Below, piece by piece: positions 35,780-44,703 of a stretch of 64,000 nucleotides of DNA (position 1 is its first letter; every line of letters starts with the position of its first letter). Origin of the DNA: Lewinellaceae bacterium (GTDB lineage: Bacteria > Bacteroidota > Bacteroidia > Chitinophagales > Saprospiraceae); assembly GCA_016713985.1 (NCBI GenBank), contig JADJOD010000013.1:62001-126000 (forward strand), written 5' to 3'. Below the pieces are notes generated by a model. That model was not told the origin of the DNA. It ran no database searches and worked only from the letters and a program-made list of their open reading frames with translations. The translations under genes and the position numbers were made by a program.

Positions 35780-38700
35780 TCAGCGTTTTATCACCTTCAG
35801 GGCTGCGCCGGAACTGCCGCTGAACAATCGAATCACATAGGCGGAGGCCGGAAGGTCGCGCATATTCAGGTCGATCCGGTTTTCGCCGGCTTCCAGGGTA
35901 ACTTCCCGGGTTTGATGGATTTTGCCGTACATATCAACGATGCTGACGCGGGCCGGGGTCGCCGCCCGGGATTCAATATTCAGTCGGGCCAGGTCCGTCA
36001 CCGGGTTGGGCGCCACGGAAAGATTGAAAAAATGCCTGCCCGGCTCGTTGGTACCCACTACCAGGCTCCGGTCGCCGTCGGCGTACCATACCGCCCAATT
36101 GTGGTTCGCGATCAATAAACTTTCATTGCCCGAGGGTGAAATTTTGTTGGCGGCCAGGCCACGGGTGTAAATATTGGTAATTCCGCCGTTATCCGGCCCT
36201 TCATAGATCAAAGCATTGTCCAGACGATTGTAATTCGGCCAGCCCAGGTCGCCGTTGTTCGATACGATAAGGCTGTAATCGCCGGTTTCAGAATTTGCCC
36301 CGTAAATGTCATTCTGGCCGTTCAGGTTGTTGATATAATCGAATGCAATCACAAAAGGAGAATTTTTGGCAAAAGAAGGGTCGCCGATGCTGGTTTTTTC
36401 GGGCAGTCCGCTGAAAAGTTTGGAGATAAACGCGTTTTCACCATCGGCAAACCCGCCGTTTTCCCAAAATTGCAAAAAACCTACATCCCAGTAACTGATA
36501 TCGCCTGCCTGGGTGCTGGATAATTCGTTAAAAGCATCGTACATGATATACTCGCCGGAATAGTCGAATTCGAGTACGTCGGCGTATTGCACGTCGCCGG
36601 TAATCTGTCCGGTGGAATAGGTGGGGTTGTACAGGCGAAACACCTCTTTGCTGCCGGAGAACAGGTCGAACACGTGGATATAATTTTCTTCGGTGGTCGT
36701 GATAGCCGCCACAAAATGCCCATCCTTTGAAATGGCAGCATTGCGCCACACCGGCGCCGCGCTGAGGGGTTGGTTGACAGTCGGGAAAATATCCGTCGCC
36801 GTATATACCATGTCCACCGGGATAATGTGCCCCTGGGTATTCACAAATACGATCTGGCTGCCGTCGTCGGTCACACTGGGGCGGCTTTTTAAACCCTGGT
36901 CGTAGATGGTTCCCAACACCTGGCCATTGCCGACAGCCAGGTCGAGGTTCTGGTAATCGTTACTGACACAAAGAATATAGTCGTCGCCCGGATTGGCTTG
37001 CAACTGGCCGAGGTAGTTGCCGCCGGGGCTGCTGCCCAAAATACCCACCTGGTCAAACGCTGCGGCGGCAACGTTGGCCACAGCGCTGCCGTACAGGTCG
37101 TTGGCGGCTTGCAAAACGGCGATACGTTCGTCCACAAACTTGCTCGATTTTACGAGATAATCGCGCAGTGCCTTGTAATATACCTGCTCCGCTTTGTCTT
37201 TGCCGACCGATGCATTGGAGGCAAAAAGATAAAAAGCGTGGTTGGGAATACCGCTGTTGATATGCACGCCGCCGTTGTCGTCGCTGCCGTTGTATTTTTC
37301 ATTCATGTGTTTGGGCTGCCACCAGGGGCTGGCAATGGAAGAAGCGCCATTGTGCGGGTCCTGCATGTTGCGCAGTGCGTTGCCGGGGCTGACACCCGAT
37401 TGCACCACATCTTCGCCGATATTCCAGTCGTCGCGATCGATCATGACGCCAAAAATGTCGGCAAAAGATTCGTTGAGCGCCCCGCTTTCACTTTGATAGA
37501 TCAGGTTGGCGGTTTTTTCCACCACGCCGTGTGTCATTTCATGACCGCCTACATCGAGGCCGCGGGCTAAGGGTTTGAAGGTGGAGCCGCCGTTGCCGTA
37601 CCACATGGCGTCACCGTTCCAGTAAGCGTTTTCCATGGAAGAGCCGTTGCTCTCCGTGACGCCGAAAAAGGACAGGATGTTGCCGCCAACGCCGTCGATG
37701 GAATTGCGGTTGAAGGTATTTTTGTAATAATCAAAACTTTTGACGCTGTTGTAATGCGCGCTGACTGCAGTGGTATTGTTGAAGGTACTGGAATTGGACG
37801 TCACGAGCGCGTAGTCAAAATTCTGGTTTTCCGGCGAGGTGCCCAGGGCATTCAGTGTGACGATTGCGCCGACGGGGTCGCCGGGCATATTGGAAGCCGA
37901 GCTGTTGAACATCGATTTGCCGGCGTCTTCCAGGTAGTAGATGCTGCCCTGTTGCCAGGCGCCGAAACTGCGGTTTACACCCAACAGGTCGGTACCGTTG
38001 GCGGTGACGGGTGGCGGGGCGGGGGCAGTAAAAACGGGCAACGGCATGTTAGCGTCACCCTCGCTGCACCTGCTTTCCACATGCCTTCCACCGTCAATTT
38101 TACAGGTGTGGTCGAAGTGGTGGATCACCTCTCCCGTTTGGGCGTCGATGAAGTAAATAACCCGGGTCAATAAGTTGGGGCGTGCTTCCACGAGCCAGGC
38201 CAGGCGTTCATTATTGGGTTGAAAATCAGGGTGATAAATAATAAGGCTTGTCTGAAACGGTTCGGATTTCATGAATTTCATTTGCTCCGCCGTCCAGTTC
38301 GTTTTGACATTTTCAAAGCCGATGGATTGTTTTACGGTTTCGATGGCGCGGCCGGCATCTATTGCCGGCGTCACCGATGCCAACTGCGGGGTGGGAAAAT
38401 AACGCCCGTTGAGCCGTTCGAATTCACCCTGGCGGGTATGCGCGATCACTTCGCCGCCGTAAACCGGCACGCCGAGGTAGATCTGGTCAAAACGCACGTG
38501 TGTATTGGCCTGTTCATCGGTTTGCACGCTCCGGGCGGCAAATTCCGTCAGTGGCTCGGCAATACCTGCCGGTTGCAGGCTGGCGATATAGTTGAGTGCA
38601 CCCGCCTTTACATCGCCGGTAATGGCGGAGGCTTCGGTTTTGCCTTCGAACCATATCGGAAGGCCGTTTTCGCCGCGGGTAATACGCACCTGGGGCGCCG

Positions 38701-38917
38701 TAGCCGCTGCCGGCAAAAAAGCGGGCAGTGGTTGCCGTTTGACGGAAGGCAGGCCGAAGGGATTCTCCGCCGGCGGTACCGCCGGCGTTTCCGGCAGATT
38801 AAACTTCAATTCCCAGGTCTGGTAGTCTTTTTTCGGCGCGGGCGGATTTTTTTTCGCGCTTTGTGCGAAGGCGCCCGACGTTGCGAGAAGCAGGGCAAAC
38901 AGAAGGATTTTTTTCAT
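35780..38917 (-). CDS. M4-family metallopeptidase with type IX secretion sorting domain
   Basis: 1045 aa. Signal peptide (MKKILLFALLLATSGAFAQS), FTP-type propeptide (about 95-270), then the thermolysin-like catalytic domain with the zinc site GGHEMTHGVVEKTA (about residue 455) and the third ligand in GALNESFADIFG. The active-site His lies in HINSGIPNHAFY. The catalytic domain is followed by a WD40/PD40-like propeller with segments such as GNGQVLGTIYDQG and FVAAITTTEENYI. The end (LSVAPNPVTDLARLNIESRA, DLPASAYVIRLFSG) is a type IX secretion sorting domain. Secreted or surface-attached protease for nutrient peptides. Confidence 0.94.
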   Translation of the reverse strand: MKKILLFALLLATSGAFAQSAKKNPPAPKKDYQTWELKFNLPETPAVPPAENPFGLPSVKRQPLPAFLPAAATAPQVRITRGENGLPIWFEGKTEASAITGDVKAGALNYIASLQPAGIAEPLTEFAARSVQTDEQANTHVRFDQIYLGVPVYGGEVIAHTRQGEFERLNGRYFPTPQLASVTPAIDAGRAIETVKQSIGFENVKTNWTAEQMKFMKSEPFQTSLIIYHPDFQPNNERLAWLVEARPNLLTRVIYFIDAQTGEVIHHFDHTCKIDGGRHVESRCSEGDANMPLPVFTAPAPPPVTANGTDLLGVNRSFGAWQQGSIYYLEDAGKSMFNSSASNMPGDPVGAIVTLNALGTSPENQNFDYALVTSNSSTFNNTTAVSAHYNSVKSFDYYKNTFNRNSIDGVGGNILSFFGVTESNGSSMENAYWNGDAMWYGNGGSTFKPLARGLDVGGHEMTHGVVEKTANLIYQSESGALNESFADIFGVMIDRDDWNIGEDVVQSGVSPGNALRNMQDPHNGASSIASPWWQPKHMNEKYNGSDDNGGVHINSGIPNHAFYLFASNASVGKDKAEQVYYKALRDYLVKSSKFVDERIAVLQAANDLYGSAVANVAAAAFDQVGILGSSPGGNYLGQLQANPGDDYILCVSNDYQNLDLAVGNGQVLGTIYDQGLKSRPSVTDDGSQIVFVNTQGHIIPVDMVYTATDIFPTVNQPLSAAPVWRNAAISKDGHFVAAITTTEENYIHVFDLFSGSKEVFRLYNPTYSTGQITGDVQYADVLEFDYSGEYIMYDAFNELSSTQAGDISYWDVGFLQFWENGGFADGENAFISKLFSGLPEKTSIGDPSFAKNSPFVIAFDYINNLNGQNDIYGANSETGDYSLIVSNNGDLGWPNYNRLDNALIYEGPDNGGITNIYTRGLAANKISPSGNESLLIANHNWAVWYADGDRSLVVGTNEPGRHFFNLSVAPNPVTDLARLNIESRAATPARVSIVDMYGKIHQTREVTLEAGENRIDLNMRDLPASAYVIRLFSGSSGAALKVIKR

Positions 38918-38994
38918 GGATGATAAATTTTAGATTGATGTGTAAAATCGGTTCCGGTCATACGCTGCGTGTTTGATCGGGTGTGTAAAGGTAA

Positions 38995-39242
38995 ATACCG
39001 TAGTGCGAACTTCAGTTCGCATAAATACCGTAGTACGAACTTCAGTTCGCATAAATACCGTAGTACGAACTTCAGTTCGCATAAAGTTCGTGTTACAATG
39101 GAATTTCTGTTAAAAAATGGCGTGTGTTGCGGGATACCTGCAGGCGAACTGAAGTTCGCGCTACGATTCGTTTAATACACGCGGCGAACTGAAGTTCGCG
39201 CTACGATTCGTTTAATACACGCGGCGAACTGAAGTTCGCGCT
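38995..39242. repeat. Two groups of GCGAACTTCAGTTCGC repeats in opposite orientation
   Basis: Group one: three 30-base units at 38995-39084 built on CGAACTTCAGTTCGC. Group two: three 40-base units (palindromic cores at 39143-39160, 39183-39200, 39223-39240) with the reverse-complement core GCGAACTGAAGTTCGC, spaced by CTACGATTCGTTTAATACAC. Each core is itself an inverted repeat (GCGAACT, two bases, AGTTCGC). The block separates the M4 protease from ArsR. Confidence 0.85.
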
Positions 39243-39244
39243 AT

Positions 39245-39583
39245 TCAGCAACATTTTTCCGCAGGCTTCAACGCGCGCAATGCCGCAGCAAACTGCTCCA
39301 CACGGGCCAGCATGGCTTCGAGGTTTTCCCAGTGGATGCAATAACACGACCGGACGCCTTCTATCTCTCCGGTGATGAGCCCGGCGTTTTTGAGTTCTTT
39401 CAGGTGTTGCGACACTGTGGCCTGGGCGAGCGGCAAAACCTCAACGATCTCTCCGCAGATACAAGACTGTTTTTCCGCCAATGTTTTCAAAATAGCCACC
39501 CGGGCAGGGTGTGCCAAGGCCCTGGCAGACTCGGACAAAAACAGTTCTTCTGCGGAAAATTCATTTTTTTTATTGACAGCCAT
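39245..39583 (-). CDS. ArsR/SmtB-family transcriptional regulator
   Basis: 112 aa. Winged helix-turn-helix typical of ArsR: LAHPARVAILKTLAEKQSCI, CGEIVEVLPLAQATVSQHLK, GLITGEIEGVRSCYCIHWEN. Cysteines at SCICGE and SCYCIH and a C-terminal CC could bind arsenite or another thiophilic metal, but the classic CVC box of ArsR is not clear. A metalloid transporter gene is not nearby, so the target is unknown. The repeat block reaches within three bases of its stop codon. Confidence 0.9.
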   Translation of the reverse strand: MAVNKKNEFSAEELFLSESARALAHPARVAILKTLAEKQSCICGEIVEVLPLAQATVSQHLKELKNAGLITGEIEGVRSCYCIHWENLEAMLARVEQFAAALRALKPAEKCC

Positions 39584-39909
39584 AGTTGTTTTTTATATCG
39601 CAAATATACGATGATACAGCGCGCGCCGCAAGTGCCTGCTCACTTTTTTAAAGGTAAAAAAATACATGTTGTTGTGTCGTTTCCGGCCGAATACGCTATA
39701 ATGTGTTGACGATCAATCATCAGCAAAACAAGCCCTTTTCCTGTCTTTACAGATCCACACTGCGGATTCACAACTTCTTTTGTGCGCTCCACCAAATAAT
39801 TCGGCAGATTGACCAGGATCATTATCACACATGATATATATGCTTAACAGGCGGGTTATAGTCAGGCACCTTTGTTTCATTAACAGTCATTAACAAAATC
39901 AGTTTCCTT
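39584..39909. other. Intergenic region before the electron-transfer cluster (326 bases)
   Basis: No gene supported. A 62-codon frame on the minus strand (39640-39828) has no family look and no promoter. I see no clear consensus promoter for the YceI gene. Confidence 0.4.
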
Positions 39910-40596
39910 ATGAAAAATGTAACGTTATATCTGGCATTTGTGGTAGGCATGATCGTTTATGCCGTAGCCTTCCACTCTTCATCCTGTACACGGGAAGACG
40001 CTGTTATCAGTTCGCTTGAACCCCCGGAGTATGATTATGGGACTGATACCATTTCGTCATCAAATGCCGTGAAGTGGTCGTTTGACAAAACACACTCCAG
40101 TGTATTGTGGGAAACCCCTTACAAGGGGGTGGGATCCCTGCTGACCGGCCGTTTTAATACCTTCAACGCAACGGTGGAATTCCGGGAAGACCAGCCGGAT
40201 CTTACCACACTCTCCGGTTTTGTTGTGCTTTCTTCCGTCAACACGGGTGAGCCCGGACGTGACGGCGGGTGCCTGCTTACCACTTTTGGTACAACTACCG
40301 TTGGCGATACCGCCCGGCTGGTCAGCAAAAAAGTGGAATTTGACGGTAAAACCGGTTATATCGTTACCGCTGACCTCGATTTTCACGGAGTAAAGAAAGA
40401 AGTGAAAATGCAGCTCAATTACTCGGGCAAAACCTTTTTCCCGGCTACCGACCCGCTCAATTCCTACTGGGTTCAGGGCTTGACCGGTCAGTTTGAATTC
40501 AACGCCATCAGCGATTTTGCTCTTGTTTCCACCAATATCGCCGACCGGGTAGTTGTCAAATTGAACATATTATTCAGGTACTACAGTAACCGGTAG
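39910..40596 (+). CDS. YceI-family lipid-binding lipoprotein
   Basis: 228 aa. A signal peptide ends at a lipobox-like SSSC (about residue 26). The YceI domain follows: VKWSFDKTHSSVLWETPYKG, LTGRFNTFNATVEFREDQPD, KKVEFDGKTGYIVTADLDFH and GVKKEVKMQLNYSGK. YceI folds as a lipocalin-like barrel that can hold isoprenoid chains such as quinones. First gene of an eight-gene run of redox genes (39910-46081), where quinone binding would fit. The partner is unknown. Confidence 0.82.
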   Translation: MKNVTLYLAFVVGMIVYAVAFHSSSCTREDAVISSLEPPEYDYGTDTISSSNAVKWSFDKTHSSVLWETPYKGVGSLLTGRFNTFNATVEFREDQPDLTTLSGFVVLSSVNTGEPGRDGGCLLTTFGTTTVGDTARLVSKKVEFDGKTGYIVTADLDFHGVKKEVKMQLNYSGKTFFPATDPLNSYWVQGLTGQFEFNAISDFALVSTNIADRVVVKLNILFRYYSNR

Positions 40597-40645
40597 TCAC
40601 ACATGAATAATATCGAATTTTCAATCACTAAAAAGTAACGAAGCC

Positions 40646-41032
40646 ATGCGAAAAACGATATTAAAAATCGCATTTCTGGTCGGAGTGATCCTCACTATAC
40701 AGTCCTGTTATAATGAGTATCCGCCGGAACCCAGCCCCATCGACCCGGAAGACGTTTCTTTCAACACCCATATTTTACCCGTTCTGGTCGGAAGATGCGC
40801 CACTGCCGAATGTCACGACGGCACCAAGGTACCCGATCTGCGGGAAGAAAACGCCTACCGTGAACTCACAAAAGGGGGTTATCTCAACGTGAGTTTCCCG
40901 AAAGAAAGCAAGTTGTATGTGTCCATGACCCAAGGTATCGGAGGCATCGTGATGCCTCCTTCCGGATCCTTATCCGGCCAGGACATAGAATTGATTCTGC
41001 TCTGGATGGGCAAGGGAGCCCCCAATGACTAA
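40646..41032 (+). CDS. Haem lipoprotein with CX4CH motif
   Basis: 128 aa. Lipobox TIQSC (about residue 22), then SFNTHILPVLVGRCATAECH. The Cys-Cys-His motif has four residues between the cysteines (CATAECH), a known variant of the c-type haem site, and a possible Met ligand in GIVMPPSGS. Opening and ending match the protein at 14219, so the two are distant paralogs. Followed after 58 bases by the DUF5777 gene, the same order as in the first locus. Confidence 0.8.
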   Translation: MRKTILKIAFLVGVILTIQSCYNEYPPEPSPIDPEDVSFNTHILPVLVGRCATAECHDGTKVPDLREENAYRELTKGGYLNVSFPKESKLYVSMTQGIGGIVMPPSGSLSGQDIELILLWMGKGAPND

Positions 41033-41090
41033 CCGGTGCTTTCCCCCGGCAATCGTTCGTTCAACATTCAAGCCATTAAAACTGGACGTC

Positions 41091-42077
41091 ATGAAAAACA
41101 TACTCACCCTGCAATCGCGAAAAACAACCCGGTTGCGCCGTTTTCAGCAGTTTATCCTGGGATTATTCTTGTGTTTGCTGGTCATACCGGCCGGCGCACA
41201 GGATGAAGAAGAAGCAGAAGTACCGGTACAGGCTTCAACAGACAAGCCGGTAAAAGCAACGTTTGAAAGCGCGATGATTTTGGATAACCAAACGGTAATG
41301 GTTCCGATCAAAAGCACTTTTGAATTTGACATTCAACACCGGTTTGGAACACTTCAAAACGGTTTCGATGACGCTTTCGGCTTCTACGCTCCTTCCAACA
41401 TCCGCCTGGGATTCTTTTACGTCCCCATCAATAACCTTGCAGTAGGTTTCGGTTTTACCAAAACCAAAACTTTGGTCGACTTTAATGCCAAATATGCCTT
41501 GTTAAAGCAGCGGAAAGGCTGGCGTATGCCGGTATCTGTCACCTATTTCGGCAATATGGTCGTCGATCCGCGCAAAAAATCGGAACGGCCAAGGTATCAC
41601 CCTTCTGACCGGCTGTCCTACTTCCATCAGCTCATTATCGCCCGGAAAATCAACGACAGATTTTCCATACAGGTAGCACCCAGCGTGTCGCACTACAACC
41701 TGCAGTTGGACCGGACTTTGAAAAACAACCACTATGCCGTTGCCATATGTGCGCAGGTAAAAATCACTCCGGTCATGTCCATTATTGCCAACGTGGATCA
41801 GCCGCTGTCGAAATACGCGAAATATGCGGAAGGCGACACCCGCCCCAATCCGAATCCGAACGTCAGTTTCGGTATTCAAATGAGCACCAGTTCGCACTCG
41901 TTCCAGGTATTCCTCGGCAACTATGACAAACTTGTTCCGCAGGAAAACAACCTCTACTTCCGCGGAAATGATTACCAGGACAACAGTGTATCCGAATTTT
42001 TTGGCTCTAACGGCTTTTTCAGCCATATGGCCGACAGGTTCCGGCTCGGTTTCAACATCACCCGCTTGTGGAATTAA
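41091..42077 (+). CDS. DUF5777-family outer-membrane beta-barrel protein (second copy)
   Basis: 328 aa from MKNILTLQSRKTTRLRRFQQ at 41091. A frame open to 41025 overlaps the previous gene and carries no family sequence. Signal helix ends VIPAGAQ. DUF5777 landmarks are FESAMILDNQTVMVPIKSTF, EFDIQHRFGTLQNGFDDAFG, IRLGFFYVPINNLAVGFGFT and HQLIIARKINDRFSIQVAPS. The barrel ends in RFRLGFNITRLWN. Paralogous to 15086. Probable outer-membrane component of the redox cluster. Confidence 0.87.
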   Translation: MKNILTLQSRKTTRLRRFQQFILGLFLCLLVIPAGAQDEEEAEVPVQASTDKPVKATFESAMILDNQTVMVPIKSTFEFDIQHRFGTLQNGFDDAFGFYAPSNIRLGFFYVPINNLAVGFGFTKTKTLVDFNAKYALLKQRKGWRMPVSVTYFGNMVVDPRKKSERPRYHPSDRLSYFHQLIIARKINDRFSIQVAPSVSHYNLQLDRTLKNNHYAVAICAQVKITPVMSIIANVDQPLSKYAKYAEGDTRPNPNPNVSFGIQMSTSSHSFQVFLGNYDKLVPQENNLYFRGNDYQDNSVSEFFGSNGFFSHMADRFRLGFNITRLWN

Positions 42078-42105
42078 TCGTTTTCCGGCAGATAAATTGA
42101 AAAAG

Positions 42106-42372
42106 ATGGAAAATAACAAGAACAAGCGAAAATACTCGCGGCGCACCTTTCTGGAAGCCGGCGTCAACGGCAGTGTCGGCATTGCAATCGGCCTGGTGGC
42201 CGGTGCAGTCCTGAATGGCGAAAATGAAGAGCAACCGGAAATGGTCCGGTTGCTGACCGCCGACGGAAAAATGGTGGAAGTGGAAAAAAAGCACATTCCG
42301 GGAACCTGCGGCAGGCCGGTGGCTGTGTCCAACCAGGTTTTGCAGGCGTGGATGGAAGAAGGCAAACAATAA
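42106..42372 (+). CDS. Small Tat-signal protein, 88 aa
   Basis: MENNKNKRKYSRRTFLEAGV carries a twin-arginine signal (SRRTFLE) followed by a hydrophobic helix (SVGIAIGLVAGAVLNG). The short mature part (EMVRLLTADGKMVEVEKKHI) resembles the stretch just after the Tat signal of the next gene's iron-sulfur protein (KVRLLSPEGEIVEIDAGYL). It has no cofactor site. It probably stays anchored by the uncleaved signal helix and pairs with the iron-sulfur or NrfD subunit. The similarity is visible; the pairing is inferred. Confidence 0.72.
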   Translation: MENNKNKRKYSRRTFLEAGVNGSVGIAIGLVAGAVLNGENEEQPEMVRLLTADGKMVEVEKKHIPGTCGRPVAVSNQVLQAWMEEGKQ

Positions 42373-42408
42373 AAGCCACTTCACGCACAATCGTTCATCT
42401 GAAACTTT

Positions 42409-43344
42409 ATGTCAAGCATGAAATCAACGGACCATAATGACCGCAGGGCCTTTTTGAAAAAAGGATTGGGTATAGCGGCGGTTGCCGGCTCAGTGACGGC
42501 GCTTCAGGCTTTCCAGCAGGATTCTGTTGAGGAGACGGGTGAAAAAGTCAGACTGCTTTCCCCGGAGGGAGAAATTGTAGAAATCGACGCGGGTTATCTC
42601 AAGCCGATACCGGAAGTACATATCGCGCCGGATCAGGCGCGGGAAGGCATTCCCGGCCGGCGATTTGTGATGGTAATCGACCTTGCCCGCTGCAAAAACC
42701 TGCGCAAATGCCACGACGCCTGTGAAAAAATGCACCACTGCGGCCCGGAGAAAGAATTCCTCAAGGTGCTGAAAATGCAGGACAACAAACTGGCATCGCC
42801 TTTCTGGCAACCCACCATGTGTTTCCACTGCGACGAGCCTCCCTGCGTAAAGGTCTGCCCGGTGGATGCCACCTACAAACGCACCGACGGTATTGTGCTG
42901 ATCGATACAGACCGCTGCATCGGATGCCGCTTTTGTATGGTAGCGTGCCCTTATTCCGCCCGTACGTTTGACTGGAGCGAACCCGCTTTCCCGCTGGAAG
43001 TTGCACACCAGCACTATTCGCCCGAAACCAGTGTACCCGCTAAAAAAGGCACCGTTTCGAAGTGTGATTTCTGCCCCGACGTGGTGCGAAAAGGTGAAAT
43101 GCCGCATTGTGTGTCCGCCTGCCCGAACGGTGTATTTTATTTCGGCGACGAAAACGAAGATGCCGTATCCAATGGCGAGGAAACGGTGCGCCTGAGCGAA
43201 TTGCTCCGCGACCGCGCAGGTTATCGTTTCCTCGAAGACCTCGGCACCAAACCGCGGGTGTATTACCTGCCGCCGGTCAACCGTTTGTTCCCGTTTGAAG
43301 ACGATGAATTCAGCAATAAAACAGACCACGATCATGAAAACTAA
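42409..43344 (+). CDS. Tat-exported 4Fe-4S ferredoxin-type subunit (NrfC/DmsB-like)
   Basis: 311 aa. Twin-arginine signal DRRAFLKKGLGIAAVAGSVT. Four Cys clusters follow: CKNLRKCHDACEKMHHC, CFHCDEPPCVKVCPVDA, CIGCRFCMVACPYSA and CDFCPDVVRK plus CVSACPNG. Sixteen Cys in all, enough for four 4Fe-4S clusters. The first group has wide spacing (CX5CX3CX5C) rather than CxxCxxxC. Located outside the inner membrane, it would pass electrons to or from NrfD. The start could be Met4 (42418). It overlaps the NrfD start by 11 bases, so the two are translationally coupled. Confidence 0.92.
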   Translation: MSSMKSTDHNDRRAFLKKGLGIAAVAGSVTALQAFQQDSVEETGEKVRLLSPEGEIVEIDAGYLKPIPEVHIAPDQAREGIPGRRFVMVIDLARCKNLRKCHDACEKMHHCGPEKEFLKVLKMQDNKLASPFWQPTMCFHCDEPPCVKVCPVDATYKRTDGIVLIDTDRCIGCRFCMVACPYSARTFDWSEPAFPLEVAHQHYSPETSVPAKKGTVSKCDFCPDVVRKGEMPHCVSACPNGVFYFGDENEDAVSNGEETVRLSELLRDRAGYRFLEDLGTKPRVYYLPPVNRLFPFEDDEFSNKTDHDHEN

Positions 43345-44683
43345 AGCACATACGCCATTGGAGCAGAAAAATGCTCATTCCGACACCATCAGCCGGGATT
43401 TAATGCCCCGTCCTTTTGGTCGTCTGGGCCTGATTTGGGTGGCAAGCCTGGTCTTTATTTGTGCGGTCGGGTTGTTTTTTTACATCGATCAGGTCAGAAA
43501 CGGCCTGGGAATCACCGCAATGCGCGATTATTCGACCTGGGGGATATACATCGCCAATTTTGTATTTTTTGTCGCCATCAGCCTCGTTGGGTCGCTCATC
43601 AGCGCCATCCTGAAACTTTCCGGCGCGCGCTGGCGCACCCCCCTTACCCGGATTTCGGAAATGATCGCGGTGTCGTCCATCATTTTTGCCGCAATTGTAA
43701 TTGTGGTCGACATGGGGCGCCCGGACCGGTTTCTGAACGTGGTTTTTCACGCCCGGATACAATCCCCGATTACCTGGGACGTGATTGTTATTTCTACTTA
43801 TCTGGTGATCAGTTTGTTGCTGTTATATCTGCCACTCATTCCCGACCTGGCTCTCATGCGGGACCAGTTTAAGGGCATTCCCGGCTGGCAGCATAAACTC
43901 TACAAGATGCTTGCGCTGGGCTGGAACAACCATCCCGAACAGGAAAAAATCCTGCGCCGGTCGGAACGGATTCTGGCTATTTTGATCATCCCGGTAGCAT
44001 TCGGGATACACACCGTTACTTCCTGGCTGTTCGCCACTACCCTGCGCCCCGGCTGGGACAGCACCAACTTCGGGCCTTATTTTGTATCGGGTGCATTTAT
44101 GGTGGGCGCCGGCGGGGTTATTGCGGCGATGTACATCTTCCGGACTTTTTACAAACTGGAGCATTACATCACGCTCAAACACTTCAACTACATGGCCCGG
44201 CTGCTGGTGTTGTTGTCGCTGGTGTACCTGTATTTCAACATCAACGAATATTTCGTGCCGGCCTATAAAATGAAAGCCCAGGAAAGCGCCCACCTGAAGG
44301 AACTTTTTTACGGAAGTTACGCTCCCCTGTTCTGGGGGGTTCAGGTGTTCGGCATGATCATACCCCTGATTGTGCTGTTGTTCAAATGGGGCCGGAAGCC
44401 ATTACCCATGTTTGTGGTTTCCATTTTTGTGATCGTCGGAGCCTGGTTTAAACGATTCCTGATCGTTATTCCCACCCTGGGCCATCCGTACATTCCGATG
44501 ACCCGGGTGCCCGAATCGTGGCAGCATTATTTCCCCACGTTCAAGGAATGGTGGATCACCGCCGCCACACTCGCCGGCGCTCTTTTGATCGTAACGATCC
44601 TGACGAGGCTTTTTCCCATTATTCCGGTGGCGGAAACCATCGAGGAAGCCGAAGTGGCAGAAGCAGAAAACCGGACCTCCTGA
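43334..44683 (+). CDS. nrfD: NrfD/PsrC-family integral membrane subunit
   Basis: 449 aa, starting MKTKAHTPLEQKNAHSDT. About ten membrane helices, with conserved elements of the NrfD/PsrC/ActC family: GLGITAMRDYSTWGIYIANF in the first loop, MGRPDRFLNV, and IPVAFGIHTVTSWLFATTL. The family anchors quinone-reactive complexes in the inner membrane. No molybdopterin or multihaem partner is encoded beside it, unlike polysulfide reductase or alternative complex III. The C-terminus is acidic (EEAEVAEAENRTS). Confidence 0.93.
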   Translation: MKTKAHTPLEQKNAHSDTISRDLMPRPFGRLGLIWVASLVFICAVGLFFYIDQVRNGLGITAMRDYSTWGIYIANFVFFVAISLVGSLISAILKLSGARWRTPLTRISEMIAVSSIIFAAIVIVVDMGRPDRFLNVVFHARIQSPITWDVIVISTYLVISLLLLYLPLIPDLALMRDQFKGIPGWQHKLYKMLALGWNNHPEQEKILRRSERILAILIIPVAFGIHTVTSWLFATTLRPGWDSTNFGPYFVSGAFMVGAGGVIAAMYIFRTFYKLEHYITLKHFNYMARLLVLLSLVYLYFNINEYFVPAYKMKAQESAHLKELFYGSYAPLFWGVQVFGMIIPLIVLLFKWGRKPLPMFVVSIFVIVGAWFKRFLIVIPTLGHPYIPMTRVPESWQHYFPTFKEWWITAATLAGALLIVTILTRLFPIIPVAETIEEAEVAEAENRTS

Positions 44684-44703
44684 CACTCTACACACGAATA
44701 CTT

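Noticed and set aside
38969..39175. Plus-strand 68-codon frame with SSHKYRSTNF repeats
   Set aside because: It is a translation of the palindromic repeat group, without start context or family.
39640..39828. 62-codon minus-strand frame upstream of the YceI gene
   Set aside because: No family look, no promoter; treated as chance.
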